A DNA stretch of 64,000 bases from CAJXII01 sp965242915 (lineage in GTDB: Bacteria > Campylobacterota > Campylobacteria > Campylobacterales > Arcobacteraceae): assembly GCA_965242915.1 (NCBI GenBank), contig CBDETN010000023.1, positions 124,001 to 188,000 on the forward strand, in the 5' to 3' direction. The position numbers were made by a program, and so were the translations under genes. This document shows positions 8,573 to 17,636 of the stretch, piece by piece; position 1 is the first letter of the stretch, and each line of letters begins with the position of its first letter. The notes under the pieces were generated by a model. The model had not been told where the DNA came from. It searched no databases and was given only the letters and a program-made list of their open reading frames with translations.

Positions 8573-9155
8573 ATGAACTTCAATAAAAATCTAATGTGCA
8601 AAATATTAAAAGTAGATATTTCAAGTTATTATCATTGGATTAATAATGAATGTATAGTTAAAACAGTAGATGATAAACTTAATGAGTTAATAGAGATTAT
8701 ATTTATTCAAAGTAGATGCAAATATGGTACAAGACGGCTAAAAGATAAACTAGAGCGATTATATGGGCTTATTGTTTCAAGAAGACGAATTGGAAATATT
8801 ATGAAAGATTTAAATCTTGTAGCAAATAAAAAGAAAAGGTTTAATATGGCATACAGATAGAGGTAGTCAGTATGCATCTTACTCTCATAAAGATTTATTA
8901 GAAGAAAATGGAATTATACAAAGTATGAGTAGAAAAGGTAATTGTTGGGATAATGCAGTTGCTGAAAGTTTTTTCCATACATTAAAAACTGAACTTACTC
9001 ATCATGAGATTTATGAAACTAAATCAAAAGCTAATCAATCTATATTTTAATATATAGAAGTATATTACAATAGACAAAGAATGCATAGTGCAAATAATAA
9101 TTATTCACCAGTTGAGTTTGAAGAGTTAATGTTACAAAATGAAATGGTTGCTTAG
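8573..9155 (+). pseudogene. IS3-family orfB transposase, internal deletion plus stop
   Basis: The first 90 residues match copy 1, but after KKKRF the frame jumps directly to the late catalytic segment (WHTDRGSQYASYSHKDLLEE from 8847, then AVAESFFHTLKTEL with the DDE glutamate). The middle, including the first catalytic aspartate, is missing and the frame is broken. A further in-frame TAA interrupts NQSIF/YIEVYYN. Inactive. Confidence 0.85.
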
Positions 9156-9272
9156 AATTTATAGTTCTTAGTATGATATAGGGTTGACAGATCAAACAAT
9201 ACTGTATCAGTTTTGGAACAATCAAAAATTAGACATTACAACTAGCCCTTATGTAAAGGGTTTATATAAATT

Positions 9273-9291
9273 GTATGTCAATTTGACATAC
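9273..9291 (+). promoter_or_regulatory. Perfect 19-bp palindrome upstream of comM
   Basis: GTATGTCAATTTGACATAC is a perfect inverted repeat with 9-bp arms and one central base. It lies 61 bp before the comM start and contains TTGACA. The same half-site (TATGTCA/TGACATA) forms the large palindrome in front of the S24-type repressor at 53988. It is a likely operator; the regulator is inferred. Confidence 0.6.
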
Positions 9292-9352
9292 TTTTGAATT
9301 GTCTGAGAAAAATCTGCTAAGATACTTCTATAAAATTTGGGAGTATCTTAAA

Positions 9353-10849
9353 ATGAAACAATTAAAATGTGCATCAACTGATGGGTTTGAAGCTATTTGC
9401 GTAGATGTTGAATCCACTTTTACAAAAGGGTTGCCCTCTTTCAGTATTGTGGGGCTTGGAAATACAGCAATTCAAGAATCAAAAGACAGAATTAAATCAG
9501 CTTTACTAACTAATGAATTTAAATTTCCACCTAAAAAAATAACTATTAATTTAAGTCCTTCTGAAATAGCAAAAGGGGGAAGTCAATTTGATATATCTTT
9601 AGCTTTACTTATTGCATTGCAAGAGCAAAAAATTAATTTTAATGACTTTTATGTTTTTGGAGAATTAGGACTTGATGGAACTTTGAAAGATACTAAGTCT
9701 ATTTTTGTCCTTATTTTATCTTTAGCCAGACAAAGATTGATTAAAAATGTTCTTATTCCAAAAGAGTCGGTTGCTAAAATATCAAAAATTCCAAATTTAA
9801 ATATTTATGCTGTTGATAATTTATCTCAAGCTATTGATTTTTTTATGGCACAAGATAAAGAGATATTTAGAGTTAAAAATGCTGATTTTGATTATGAATT
9901 TTTAGAAATAAAAGACAAAAAGTATTATTTTATTAAAGATTATCGACTAGATTTTAATGATGTAAAAGGTCAAGCAGTAGCTAAAAGAGCCGCTTTAATA
10001 AGTGCTGCTGGAAATCACAATATTATTTTTGAGGGAAGCCCCGGGTGTGGTAAAAGCATGATAAGCAAGAGGCTTCAATATATTATGAGTCCAATGAGTT
10101 TGGAAGAGATTTTAGATAAAGCAAAGTTAGATTCTCTTCAAGTTAAAGAGCCTGATTTTACACCTACAAGAAATATGATAGCCCCGCATCATACTTCTAC
10201 AAAAGCATCTATTATAGGTGGTACAAAAATTGGAGAGGTGAGTTTGTCAAATGGTGGAATTTTATTTTTTGATGAATTGCCACATTTTTCTAAAAGTATT
10301 TTAGAATCTATGCGAGAGCCGTTGGAAGATCATACTGTTTTGGTATCAAGAGTTAATATAAAAGTAAAATACCAAACCAAGTTTTTGTTTGTTAGCGCGA
10401 TGAATCCCTGTCCTTGCGGGAATTTATTAGCAAAAAGCCGTGAGTGCAGATGCAGTGATATTGATATTCAAAGATACAAAAATAGATTGTCAGATCCATT
10501 TCTTGACAGAATAGATTTATATGTAGTGATGAATGAAGTTACTAAGGATGATAAAGCAGATGTGAGTTCAAATGAGTTACATACAAAAGTAAATCAAGCA
10601 TTTCTAAAACAAAAAAAGCGTGGTCAAAAAGATTTAAATGGAAAATTAAGCGATGAAGAAATTAAAAAATACTGTATTTTAACCAAGGAGGTGCAAGATA
10701 TTTTAGATACTGCTATTGATAATTTTGCTTTATCTTTTCGGGCAATTAATAAAGTTTTAAAAGTTGCAAGAACAATTGCAGATATTGACAATTGTAAAAA
10801 TATAAATAAACTGCATTTACTGGAAAGCTTAAGTTATAGAAAACGATAA
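9353..10849 (+). CDS. comM: ComM/YifB-family Mg-chelatase-like AAA+ ATPase
   Basis: 498 residues from the ATG at 9353; TTTGGGAG lies about 10 bases upstream. An upstream TTG at 9299 is possible but lacks a ribosome site. N-terminal ChlI-like domain (CVDVESTFTKGLPSFSIVGL, residues ~13-32), Walker A EGSPGCGKSM, Walker B GGILFFDELPHF, and the Cys-rich insertion AMNPCPCGN...CRC typical of the family. ComM is a hexameric branch-migration helicase that promotes integration of imported DNA during natural transformation. Its upstream palindrome suggests regulated expression. Free of IS damage although flanked by IS copies. Confidence 0.88.
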   Translation: MKQLKCASTDGFEAICVDVESTFTKGLPSFSIVGLGNTAIQESKDRIKSALLTNEFKFPPKKITINLSPSEIAKGGSQFDISLALLIALQEQKINFNDFYVFGELGLDGTLKDTKSIFVLILSLARQRLIKNVLIPKESVAKISKIPNLNIYAVDNLSQAIDFFMAQDKEIFRVKNADFDYEFLEIKDKKYYFIKDYRLDFNDVKGQAVAKRAALISAAGNHNIIFEGSPGCGKSMISKRLQYIMSPMSLEEILDKAKLDSLQVKEPDFTPTRNMIAPHHTSTKASIIGGTKIGEVSLSNGGILFFDELPHFSKSILESMREPLEDHTVLVSRVNIKVKYQTKFLFVSAMNPCPCGNLLAKSRECRCSDIDIQRYKNRLSDPFLDRIDLYVVMNEVTKDDKADVSSNELHTKVNQAFLKQKKRGQKDLNGKLSDEEIKKYCILTKEVQDILDTAIDNFALSFRAINKVLKVARTIADIDNCKNINKLHLLESLSYRKR

Positions 10850-10866
10850 TTAGGTATAATGAAATT

Positions 10867-11739
10867 ATGAAGATAGAAGAAGATAATCAATTACTAATTA
10901 GCAATGAAATAGCAGGAATAATCTTAAAGCCAAGATCGCCTGAAATTAAAAGTATCTATTTGGATATTAAAAAGATGTTTGAAAATGCCGGAATAAAAGT
11001 ATTATTAAACCAATCAAGTGCTAAGATGATAGGTTTTGATAATGGCATAGGATTTAATGAGTTGTGTAAGCAAAGTGATTTTTTAGTTACTATTGGCGGA
11101 GATGGTACACTTATATCAACAATCAGACGAGGGTTTATTCATGAAAAAGCTGTTCTTGGAATAAATCTTGGTACTTTAGGATTTCTTACTGATATTTTAC
11201 CTAATGAGTTAGCCCAATTTTTACAAGATTTTAAAAAAGATAAATATAAAATAGATACAAGAATGATGATAGAAACATCAATTAAAGGTATTGTTGCCTT
11301 ATCTTTTAATGATGTTGTAGTTACACGGAAATCTGTATCGCATATGACAAATATTCAAGCCAAAGTAGATGGAAAGCTTTTAAATAGTTATTATGGAGAT
11401 GGATTAATTATCTCTACTCCTACTGGTTCAACAGCTTATAATCTTTCAGCAGGTGGTCCAGTAGTATATCCACTTACTGATGCTTTTATTGTAACTCCTA
11501 TTTGTCCACATTCATTAACACAACGACCCCTTGTGCTTCCAGCTAAATTTGAAATAGAGTTAAGTACTACAGATGAAGAGGGCGCAGTAGTAATCATAGA
11601 TGGACAAGACAGCTATGAAATAGCACAAAATGAGACTATTTTAATAAAAATAGCTTCACATAAAGCGAAATTGATACGACAAGAAAATAAAGATTATTTT
11701 GAAGTGCTAAGTGCTAAGTTAAAATGGGGACAAACTTGA
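10867..11739 (+). CDS. nadK: NAD kinase
   Basis: 290 residues, the normal length. GGDG at 77-80 (VTIGGDGTLIST) is the ATP/catalytic motif. GLIISTPTGSTAYNLSAGGP is the NAD-binding signature. The enzyme phosphorylates NAD to NADP in the cytoplasm using ATP or polyphosphate. It begins 17 bases after comM and its 3' end overlaps the recN-like gene, so nadK and recN are coupled. The nadK-recN pairing is common in this phylum. Confidence 0.93.
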   Translation: MKIEEDNQLLISNEIAGIILKPRSPEIKSIYLDIKKMFENAGIKVLLNQSSAKMIGFDNGIGFNELCKQSDFLVTIGGDGTLISTIRRGFIHEKAVLGINLGTLGFLTDILPNELAQFLQDFKKDKYKIDTRMMIETSIKGIVALSFNDVVVTRKSVSHMTNIQAKVDGKLLNSYYGDGLIISTPTGSTAYNLSAGGPVVYPLTDAFIVTPICPHSLTQRPLVLPAKFEIELSTTDEEGAVVIIDGQDSYEIAQNETILIKIASHKAKLIRQENKDYFEVLSAKLKWGQT

Positions 11740-13265
11740 TAAATAGATTTTATCTTGAAGATTATCTTTCGTTTGATAAAGTAGATTTGGAATTTGATGC
11801 AGGGCTTATAGTTTTTACAGGTGCCAGCGGGGCGGGTAAGTCAATACTTATGAATGCTATTTTGTCTTTATTTGGAAACAGTGATGTAAAACCAAAAATC
11901 AGTGAAGTTAGTATTGATAATTTAAATGTAGAATTTGAAGATTATGATGTTGAAGGAAATGTAGAATTTGTAATAAAACAAACAAATACAGCCAAAACAA
12001 GAAATTTGCTTAACAATCAAACAATTTCAAAAAAAAGCTTAAAAGAGTTTGGACAAAAATTTTCCAAACATTTGCATTTAAAAGATGTAAGTGATTTTCA
12101 AAGTGATAAAATAGTTGAATTCTTAGATTTCTTAGTTTTAAAAGATGATAATAATTTTCAAGAATTAATTTTAGAATTTAAAAACAATTTTGCAAAATTA
12201 AAAGATTTAAAACAAAAGTTTAATAAAATAAATCAAGATGAGCAAGATTTGGAAGAACTTAAAGAATATGCCAAATTTGAAATTGAAAAAATCGCATCCA
12301 TTGACCCAAAAATAAATGAATATGATGAACTAAAATTAATAAAAGACAACTTATCCAAAAAAGATAAAGTACAAGATGTTTTAGAAAAGTGCCAACCGTT
12401 TTTAAATAATACACATCATATTACAAGTGCTTTGCACCTGTTAGATGAAAATAGTGAATTCTTTGATGATTGTATAAATGAGATAAATAATATATTTGAA
12501 AAATTCAACGATAGCTTAGGTAATATGGATGATGAAGACATTGAAGAGATTTTAACCAGAATAGAAAATCTTTCAAAATTGCAAAAGCGATATGGAAGTA
12601 TAGAAGATGCTTTAGAATATAAAAAACAAAAAGAGATTGAATTAGAAGGATATGAGAACATATCATTTGAAAAAGCTATTTTAGAAAAGAATATTAAAAA
12701 ACTTACACTTTTAGTAGATGAGTTAGCCGGCAAACTTACATATGCAAGAAAAAAGTATACCCAAGTGCTGGAAAATGCTATAAATGAATATTTACAATAT
12801 TTATATTTAGATGGTTTAAAAGTGATTTTAACTAATAAAACTTTAGATGAGAATGGTTGTGATGAGATTTCGTTTACTTTAAACGATATAGCTTTAAATA
12901 AAATAAGCAGTGGTGAATTTAACAGACTACGACTTGCACTTTTAACGGCAAGAGGTAAATATGAATGTGAAAATGGAGGAATTTTATTTTTAGATGAGAT
13001 TGATGCAAATTTAAGTGGAAAAGAGAGTGAAAGCATTGCTAAAGTTTTAGAAGACCTATCTAAATATTATCAAATATTTGCCATCTCTCATCAGCCTCAA
13101 TTAAGTGCCACAGCTTCCCAACATTTTTTAGTAGAAAAAAAAGACAATATTTCTAGAGTCAAACTTTTAAATAAAGAACAAAGAATTCAGGAGGTCTCAA
13201 GGATGATAAGTGGTGAGAATATCACAAATGAAGCTATTGATTTTGCAAAACAGTTGTTAAGTTAA
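11736..13265 (+). CDS. recN: RecN-like DNA repair ATPase (SMC-like)
   Basis: Walker A GASGAGKSILMNAIL near the N-terminus, a ~250-residue coiled-coil middle, signature ISSGEFNRLRLALLTARG, Walker B GGILFLDEIDANLSG and FAISHQPQL near the C-terminus: the RecN/SMC ABC-ATPase plan for double-strand break repair. At ~510 residues it is shorter than E. coli RecN, as usual in Campylobacterota. Two starts are possible: ATG 11724, or TTG 11736, which overlaps the nadK stop as TTGA, has GGGGA 5 bases upstream and gives the usual N-terminus INRFYLEDYLSF. I prefer 11736. Confidence 0.87.
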   Translation: MINRFYLEDYLSFDKVDLEFDAGLIVFTGASGAGKSILMNAILSLFGNSDVKPKISEVSIDNLNVEFEDYDVEGNVEFVIKQTNTAKTRNLLNNQTISKKSLKEFGQKFSKHLHLKDVSDFQSDKIVEFLDFLVLKDDNNFQELILEFKNNFAKLKDLKQKFNKINQDEQDLEELKEYAKFEIEKIASIDPKINEYDELKLIKDNLSKKDKVQDVLEKCQPFLNNTHHITSALHLLDENSEFFDDCINEINNIFEKFNDSLGNMDDEDIEEILTRIENLSKLQKRYGSIEDALEYKKQKEIELEGYENISFEKAILEKNIKKLTLLVDELAGKLTYARKKYTQVLENAINEYLQYLYLDGLKVILTNKTLDENGCDEISFTLNDIALNKISSGEFNRLRLALLTARGKYECENGGILFLDEIDANLSGKESESIAKVLEDLSKYYQIFAISHQPQLSATASQHFLVEKKDNISRVKLLNKEQRIQEVSRMISGENITNEAIDFAKQLLS

Positions 13266-13269
13266 TATT

Positions 13270-14739
13270 ATGATTAAAGTTCTCTTCTTATTAATAATAC
13301 CATTTATTTTAAATGCACAAGTGGTTGTAACTGCACCTAAAATATTTCTTGCAGGTGAGGCAGTGTTTTTTAATATTAGCGCTAGCGGCAGTGATGTAGA
13401 TTTTCCTGATATTAAAGAAATAAGTGGTTTTGTAGTACAAAAAGTAGGTACTTCAAGTCAAACAAGTATTATAAATGGAGTGGTGAATCAAACTTTAATT
13501 AGGCAATATAAATTCTTTCCAACCAAGGATATTATCCTGCCAAGTTTTGATATTAAAATAGATGGTAAGGTGGAAAAAACAAAACTTCACAAAATAATTT
13601 TACAAAAAGTTTCTAAAACCAAATCCAATATGTTTGATCTAACAATTAAAGTAAATAAAAATAAAGTTTATGTAGGTGAAGAGATTCTTTTTACTATGAT
13701 TTTTAAATATAAAAAAGATATGCAGCTTTATGATTTACAATTTACACCGCCAAATTTTGAAAACTTTTGGTCAAAACAGTTAAAAAGTCCTAAACAACAA
13801 TATGATAATTTATATATAGTGCAAGAGTTAAATTTTCTCTTATTTGCCCAAAAGAGTGGAATACTAGAAATAGAACCTTTGAAAATAGGCGTAGTAGTTC
13901 CTGATTTGAATCAAAGAAATAACTTTTTTGGAGCAGTAACAAAAACTAAACTTGTGTATTCGAATTATTTAAAAATAGATGTAAAATCATTGCCTAAAGA
14001 TATAAACTTAATAGGTGATTTTAAAATAAAAACTAAAATAGATAAAAACAGTATTAAACAAGGCGAGGCAGTTTCTTTACAATTAGAGATTTCCGGCCGG
14101 GGTAATATTGATGATTTGGAAGAGTATAATCTTGATATTCCAAATGCAACTGTTTATGATAATCCATCGCAAAAAGATTTTAATATAAAAAATGGAAAAT
14201 ATGGTGGAATTTATAAAAAAAGTTATTCTATAGTTGCTCAAGAGGACTTTATAATTCCAGCAGTAGTGCTTAAATATTTTGATAAAAAAAGTCAAAAAGT
14301 CAAAATTATTAAAAGTGATGAATATAAAATAAAAGTTGATGGGGCAGTTGGAGTTAAAAAGCAATTAGAGGTAAAAGAGGATCCATTGGCTAAAATTGAA
14401 GTTCCCAAAGCTCAAGAGCAGAAAATTGTAACTAAAGTAATTGAAACAAGCAATAACGATAAAATTTTATTTTTTGTTTTAGGTTTTATATTATCTAGTG
14501 TAATATTTATTTTATATCTGACAGTTAAAAACAGGCAAATAAAAGAAGAGGACATGCCTCTTCAAAAAACTATTAAAAGATGTGCAGCATCAGAAGAACT
14601 TCTAAAAAAACTTGTACCATATATCAATATTGATGAAAACTTAGATAAAATAATCTACGAACTTGAGCAAAATGCTAATGTTGATTTAAGAAGTATAAAA
14701 AAACAGGTACAAAATATATTAAAGGAATTAAAATTATGA
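13270..14739 (+). CDS. BatD-like membrane-anchored protein
   Basis: 489 residues: signal peptide (residues 1-16), a periplasmic beta-rich region with repeated Ig-like patterns (VTAPKIFLAGEAVFFNISAS, DLTIKVNKNKVYVGEEILFT, IDKNSIKQGEAVSLQLEISG), one membrane helix near 400-420 (ILFFVLGFILSSVIFILYL) and a ~70-residue cytoplasmic tail. This is the BatD (oxygen-tolerance) architecture. BatD proteins normally work with BatA/B and MoxR ATPases, none of which is in this window. The next gene overlaps by 4 bases (ATGA). Cell-envelope role; exact function unknown. Confidence 0.72.
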   Translation: MIKVLFLLIIPFILNAQVVVTAPKIFLAGEAVFFNISASGSDVDFPDIKEISGFVVQKVGTSSQTSIINGVVNQTLIRQYKFFPTKDIILPSFDIKIDGKVEKTKLHKIILQKVSKTKSNMFDLTIKVNKNKVYVGEEILFTMIFKYKKDMQLYDLQFTPPNFENFWSKQLKSPKQQYDNLYIVQELNFLLFAQKSGILEIEPLKIGVVVPDLNQRNNFFGAVTKTKLVYSNYLKIDVKSLPKDINLIGDFKIKTKIDKNSIKQGEAVSLQLEISGRGNIDDLEEYNLDIPNATVYDNPSQKDFNIKNGKYGGIYKKSYSIVAQEDFIIPAVVLKYFDKKSQKVKIIKSDEYKIKVDGAVGVKKQLEVKEDPLAKIEVPKAQEQKIVTKVIETSNNDKILFFVLGFILSSVIFILYLTVKNRQIKEEDMPLQKTIKRCAASEELLKKLVPYINIDENLDKIIYELEQNANVDLRSIKKQVQNILKELKL

Positions 14740-15443
14740 GAATTATAAGTATAGTGATTTTATTAAATCTATCTATTTTTGCAAATGAGTATTTTGCGAA
14801 ACTACAACCATTGGAAACATACAGTGTTAAAGCAGCTGTAAGCGGACAAGTTATTTATGTGAATGATAGTATAAAAGGTTTAAAAGCTAAGAACACTACA
14901 ATTATTAAACTTGACAGTAAAGTTGATAAAGTAGAGTTGAATCAAACTAGAAATAAAATTAAAACATATAAACAAATTATAAAAATAGAAAAAGGTACAT
15001 TAAAAAAGTTCCAAAGAATTAAATCAAAATCTCAAGTAGATAAAGATAATCAAAAAATAAAAGTGTTAAATTTGGAAAATCAAATGGCTGATTTAATTAC
15101 TAAAAAAGCTGTTTTAGAAGATAAATTAGATAAAAAGCTGTTAATTGAAAATAATAGATATATCTCGGATATTAATGTAAAAGTAGGTGACTTTGTAAAT
15201 GCCGGAACTTTACTTTATATTGCTGATGATTTAAGTAAAGCAAAGCTTGAGATATTTTTACCTATTGATAAAGCTAAAGCACAAAGTTCAAAAGTTATTT
15301 ATATAAATGGAAAAGAAACCACTTATAAAATCAGTAAATTATATGAAGTAGCAGATATAAAACATATTTCATCTTATAAATGTGAAATAATTATAGATGC
15401 TCCTAAAAACTTTTCGAAATTAGTTAAAATAGAATTTAAATAG
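14736..15443 (+). CDS. HlyD-like periplasmic adaptor protein
   Basis: 235 residues: signal peptide ending SIFA, a split lipoyl/barrel-sandwich hybrid (AAVSGQVIYVNDSIKGLKAK and YISDINVKVGDFVNAGTLLY) flanking a coiled coil (~75-130), then a short beta domain. This is the plan of membrane fusion proteins, although it is shorter than those of full efflux pumps. It overlaps the BatD-like gene by 4 bases and has AAGGA 9 bases before its ATG. An MFS transporter follows, so it may be part of an export unit, but that partnership is inference. Confidence 0.68.
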   Translation: MRIISIVILLNLSIFANEYFAKLQPLETYSVKAAVSGQVIYVNDSIKGLKAKNTTIIKLDSKVDKVELNQTRNKIKTYKQIIKIEKGTLKKFQRIKSKSQVDKDNQKIKVLNLENQMADLITKKAVLEDKLDKKLLIENNRYISDINVKVGDFVNAGTLLYIADDLSKAKLEIFLPIDKAKAQSSKVIYINGKETTYKISKLYEVADIKHISSYKCEIIIDAPKNFSKLVKIEFK

Positions 15444-15452
15444 AAAATCTCA

Positions 15453-16634
15453 TTGACATACAGAGAACTTTTTACAAATCATAAAATAGTGCGGCAATTA
15501 TCTGCTATACAATTTATAGCATATTTTGGTGCCTGGTTTTCCAATGTAGCGATATACAGTATGATGGTTGACTTTGGGGCAACTCCTTTTATGATTGCTT
15601 TGGTTACTGCTGTTCACTTTATCCCTGCTGTTATATTGGCTCCATTTAGCGGTACCTTGGTTGATAGAATAAATGCCAAACAATTGATGCTGTTTTTATT
15701 ATCAACAGAACTTTTAATGACACTTTGCTTTTTGTTGATTAACAATTTAGGTGATGTTTGGATGTTATTTATATTTTTATTTATTCGAATGAGCAGTGCA
15801 TCTATGTTTTTTACAGCTGAGATGACTTTGATGCCTAAACTTTTAAGTGGGCAAGCTCTTATAAAAGCAAATGAACTACATTCTATTATCTGGTCATTTA
15901 CTTTTACTGCAGGTATGGCTGTGGGTGGAATAGTGGTGAACTTATATGGAGTTAAAACATCATTTATAATTGACAGTTTCTTTTTTATAATTGCTATTTT
16001 AATCTTATGGCGAACAATATTTAGTGTTAAGCATGTAAAAGTAGAAGAAAAAATATTCCAATCTATTAAAGATGGATTTAATTATATTAAATCAAATAAG
16101 CAGTTAGTTGAACTGATGCTTTTACATGGAGCCGTTGGATTAACTGCTTTTGATACACTTGTAACTTTATTAGCAGATTATCACTATAAATATATAATTG
16201 CAATCCCCCTTGCTATTGGAATGTCAAATGCGACTCGTGCCTTTGCACTTATGATAGGACCTCTTTTTATAAGTAAATGGATCACTAAAGAGAGATTGTT
16301 TTATTTATTTATTGTTCAAGGGTTAATGATAATATTATGGGCATTTATGCAAAATGATTTTTATATTGGTTTATTTGGAATATTTTTAACAGGACTTGCT
16401 ACAACAACACTTTGGTCATATACTTATGCTCTCTTGCAAGATAAAGTAGATCATCAATTTTTAGGGAGAGTATTGGCTTATAATGAGATGGTATTTATGC
16501 TTTCAAATGTAACTACAACATTATTTATTGGTTTTATGGCAAGTTATGTAGGACTTGATATAATTACTATTATTTTAGGTAGTTTATTTATAATAGTTGG
16601 ATTTTATTACAAAAGGATTTTGAGATGGATTTAG
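15453..16634 (+). CDS. Major facilitator superfamily transporter
   Basis: 393 residues with about 11-12 hydrophobic helices; the loop after helix 2 reads GTLVDRINAK, the MFS motif A position (G-x-x-x-D-R). The closest pattern is the MFS_3/EntS-like group of exporters. The start is TTG at 15453; no in-frame ATG occurs before the first helix. It starts 9 bases after the adaptor gene and overlaps the next small gene by 10 bases. Substrate unknown. Confidence 0.78.
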   Translation: MTYRELFTNHKIVRQLSAIQFIAYFGAWFSNVAIYSMMVDFGATPFMIALVTAVHFIPAVILAPFSGTLVDRINAKQLMLFLLSTELLMTLCFLLINNLGDVWMLFIFLFIRMSSASMFFTAEMTLMPKLLSGQALIKANELHSIIWSFTFTAGMAVGGIVVNLYGVKTSFIIDSFFFIIAILILWRTIFSVKHVKVEEKIFQSIKDGFNYIKSNKQLVELMLLHGAVGLTAFDTLVTLLADYHYKYIIAIPLAIGMSNATRAFALMIGPLFISKWITKERLFYLFIVQGLMIILWAFMQNDFYIGLFGIFLTGLATTTLWSYTYALLQDKVDHQFLGRVLAYNEMVFMLSNVTTTLFIGFMASYVGLDIITIILGSLFIIVGFYYKRILRWI

Positions 16635-16867
16635 ATATAGAAGAAAATATAGAATTGAGAGTTTTATTGCTTGGTATTTATAAAAGAGCAGATGAGGAAA
16701 CTTTAATACATGTGGTAAAAACTATGGATAATAGCAGAGTATTTTCGTTAAAGCAGGGAAAAAAATATTTAAAAAGTCTTAGATCTTTAGGCTATGTTTC
16801 TGATGATAGTTTGACTATGATTGGAATTGAAAAAGCAAAAGAGATTGAACTAGAGTTTAAATTATAG
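16625..16867 (+). CDS. Small conserved-looking protein, possible winged helix
   Basis: 80 residues, overlapping the MFS gene by 10 bases and so translationally coupled. The pattern LKQGKKYLKSLRSLGYVSDD followed by SLTMIGIEKAKEIELEF resembles a winged-helix recognition helix and wing, but no named family is recognised. Acidic N-terminus, no cysteines, no signal peptide. Ends 11 bases before the convergent tRNA gene. Confidence 0.6.
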   Translation: MDLDIEENIELRVLLLGIYKRADEETLIHVVKTMDNSRVFSLKQGKKYLKSLRSLGYVSDDSLTMIGIEKAKEIELEFKL

Positions 16868-16877
16868 TATAAATCTG

Positions 16878-16961
16878 TGGTGCACCAGAGAAGATTTGAA
16901 CTTCCACTCCGTTAAGAACGAGCCCCTCAAGCCCGCGTGTCTACCGTTTCACCACTGGTGC
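16878..16961 (-). tRNA. tRNA-Leu (anticodon GAG)
   Basis: Read on the minus strand, the acceptor GCACCAG pairs with CTGGTGC, followed by discriminator A and an encoded CCA. The anticodon stem CGGGC/GCTCG closes the loop TTGAGGG, giving anticodon GAG. The D-loop contains GGTAGACAC and a class II variable arm follows, as in tRNA-Leu. Eighty-four nucleotides including CCA. The nearby IS nest does not touch it. Confidence 0.93.
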
Positions 16962-17026
16962 ATTTGTGATTGTAGACGGGAATCATACATAATAGTCTAT
17001 GTTATATTGATTAATATGATGTAATT

Positions 17027-17552
17027 TGCAAAAATCACTCCCAAAAAGACACCGTATCACTTTTTATCTGGACACTTTTAATAAAAAAGTGATAGGAAAG
17101 TTTAAATTAAGTTTATTTGCTGGATTAAAACTAATTTAAGTTTGAGATATTCTCCATATTAAACTACACTTCTAAAAATATTAGGAGTGTATCAATGAGG
17201 AGAGTTTTAATGAAACAGATTAAAGAGATACTAAAATTAAAGTATCAAATGGATTTCTCATATAGGAGAATAGCAAAGAGTCTTGGTGTATCTAGATCTG
17301 CTGCAGCTGAATATTGTAGAAGATTTGAGATATTACCAGATAAACTGGAAGATTTTTTATTGCATGATGAAGATATTATGTATAAAATGCTTTTCCCTGA
17401 ACAAACTATATTACACAGGCAATCTTCAAGACCTAAACCTGATGTTGAATATATTGATAAAGAAATTCGTAAAAAAGGTGTTACATATCTATTGTTATGG
17501 CAAGAGTATAAAGAGCAGAATCCTGATGGTTATGGATACACTCAATTTAAAA
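17027..17552 (+). mobile_element. IS21-family element, left end with truncated istA
   Basis: Begins with a complex end containing repeated ATCACTTTTT/AAGTGATAGG segments and leads into an istA start. An IS256-family element cuts it off at about 17553. The same end (about 155 bp) recurs in inverted orientation at 19986-20142, and a diverged third copy lies at 23735-23880. istB is absent from the window. Confidence 0.75.
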
Positions 17553-17590
17553 GGGACTGTAAATCTAACTGTGTAAATCCAAAAATATGA
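17195..17590 (+). pseudogene. istA: istA transposase, N-terminal fragment (IS21 family)
   Basis: Residues ~6-40 form a Sigma-70-like/HTH region (KEILKLKYQMDFSYRRIAKS, LGVSRSAAAEYCRRFE), followed by the IstA signature LLLWQEYKEQNPDGYGYTQF. After ~120 residues the frame enters the left end of the IS256-family element and stops, so the DDE domain is missing. Full IstA proteins have about 400-500 residues. Confidence 0.82.
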
Positions 17591-17636
17591 TTATTTGATA
17601 AAATATCAAATATGAAAAATATTAAGGATTTACATA

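Larger units (their letters stand above)
8173..9194 (+). mobile_element. IS3-family element A, copy 2, internally deleted
   Basis: Terminal inverted repeats are recognisable: the left end starts TGATCTGGCTACACTAATTC and the right end, read inward, TGATCTGTCAACCCTATATC. OrfA is intact, but orfB has lost its middle, so the element is non-autonomous. No clear target duplication is seen. Copy 3 carries the same internal deletion and the same flanking DNA, so the two arose by duplication of a defective segment rather than by separate insertions. Confidence 0.85.

Noticed and set aside
9241..9265. CCCTT-ATGTA-AAGGG hairpin as a terminator
   Set aside because: Only 5 bp of stem and no continuous T run; not listed as a feature.
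9299..9352. TTG start for comM 18 codons upstream
   Set aside because: No ribosome site; ATG 9353 has GGGAG at good spacing and gives the usual ComM N-terminus.
12416..13036. 206-codon minus-strand frame opposite recN
   Set aside because: Composition (Ser/Phe-rich) is that of an antisense shadow of the recN coiled coil; no start context.
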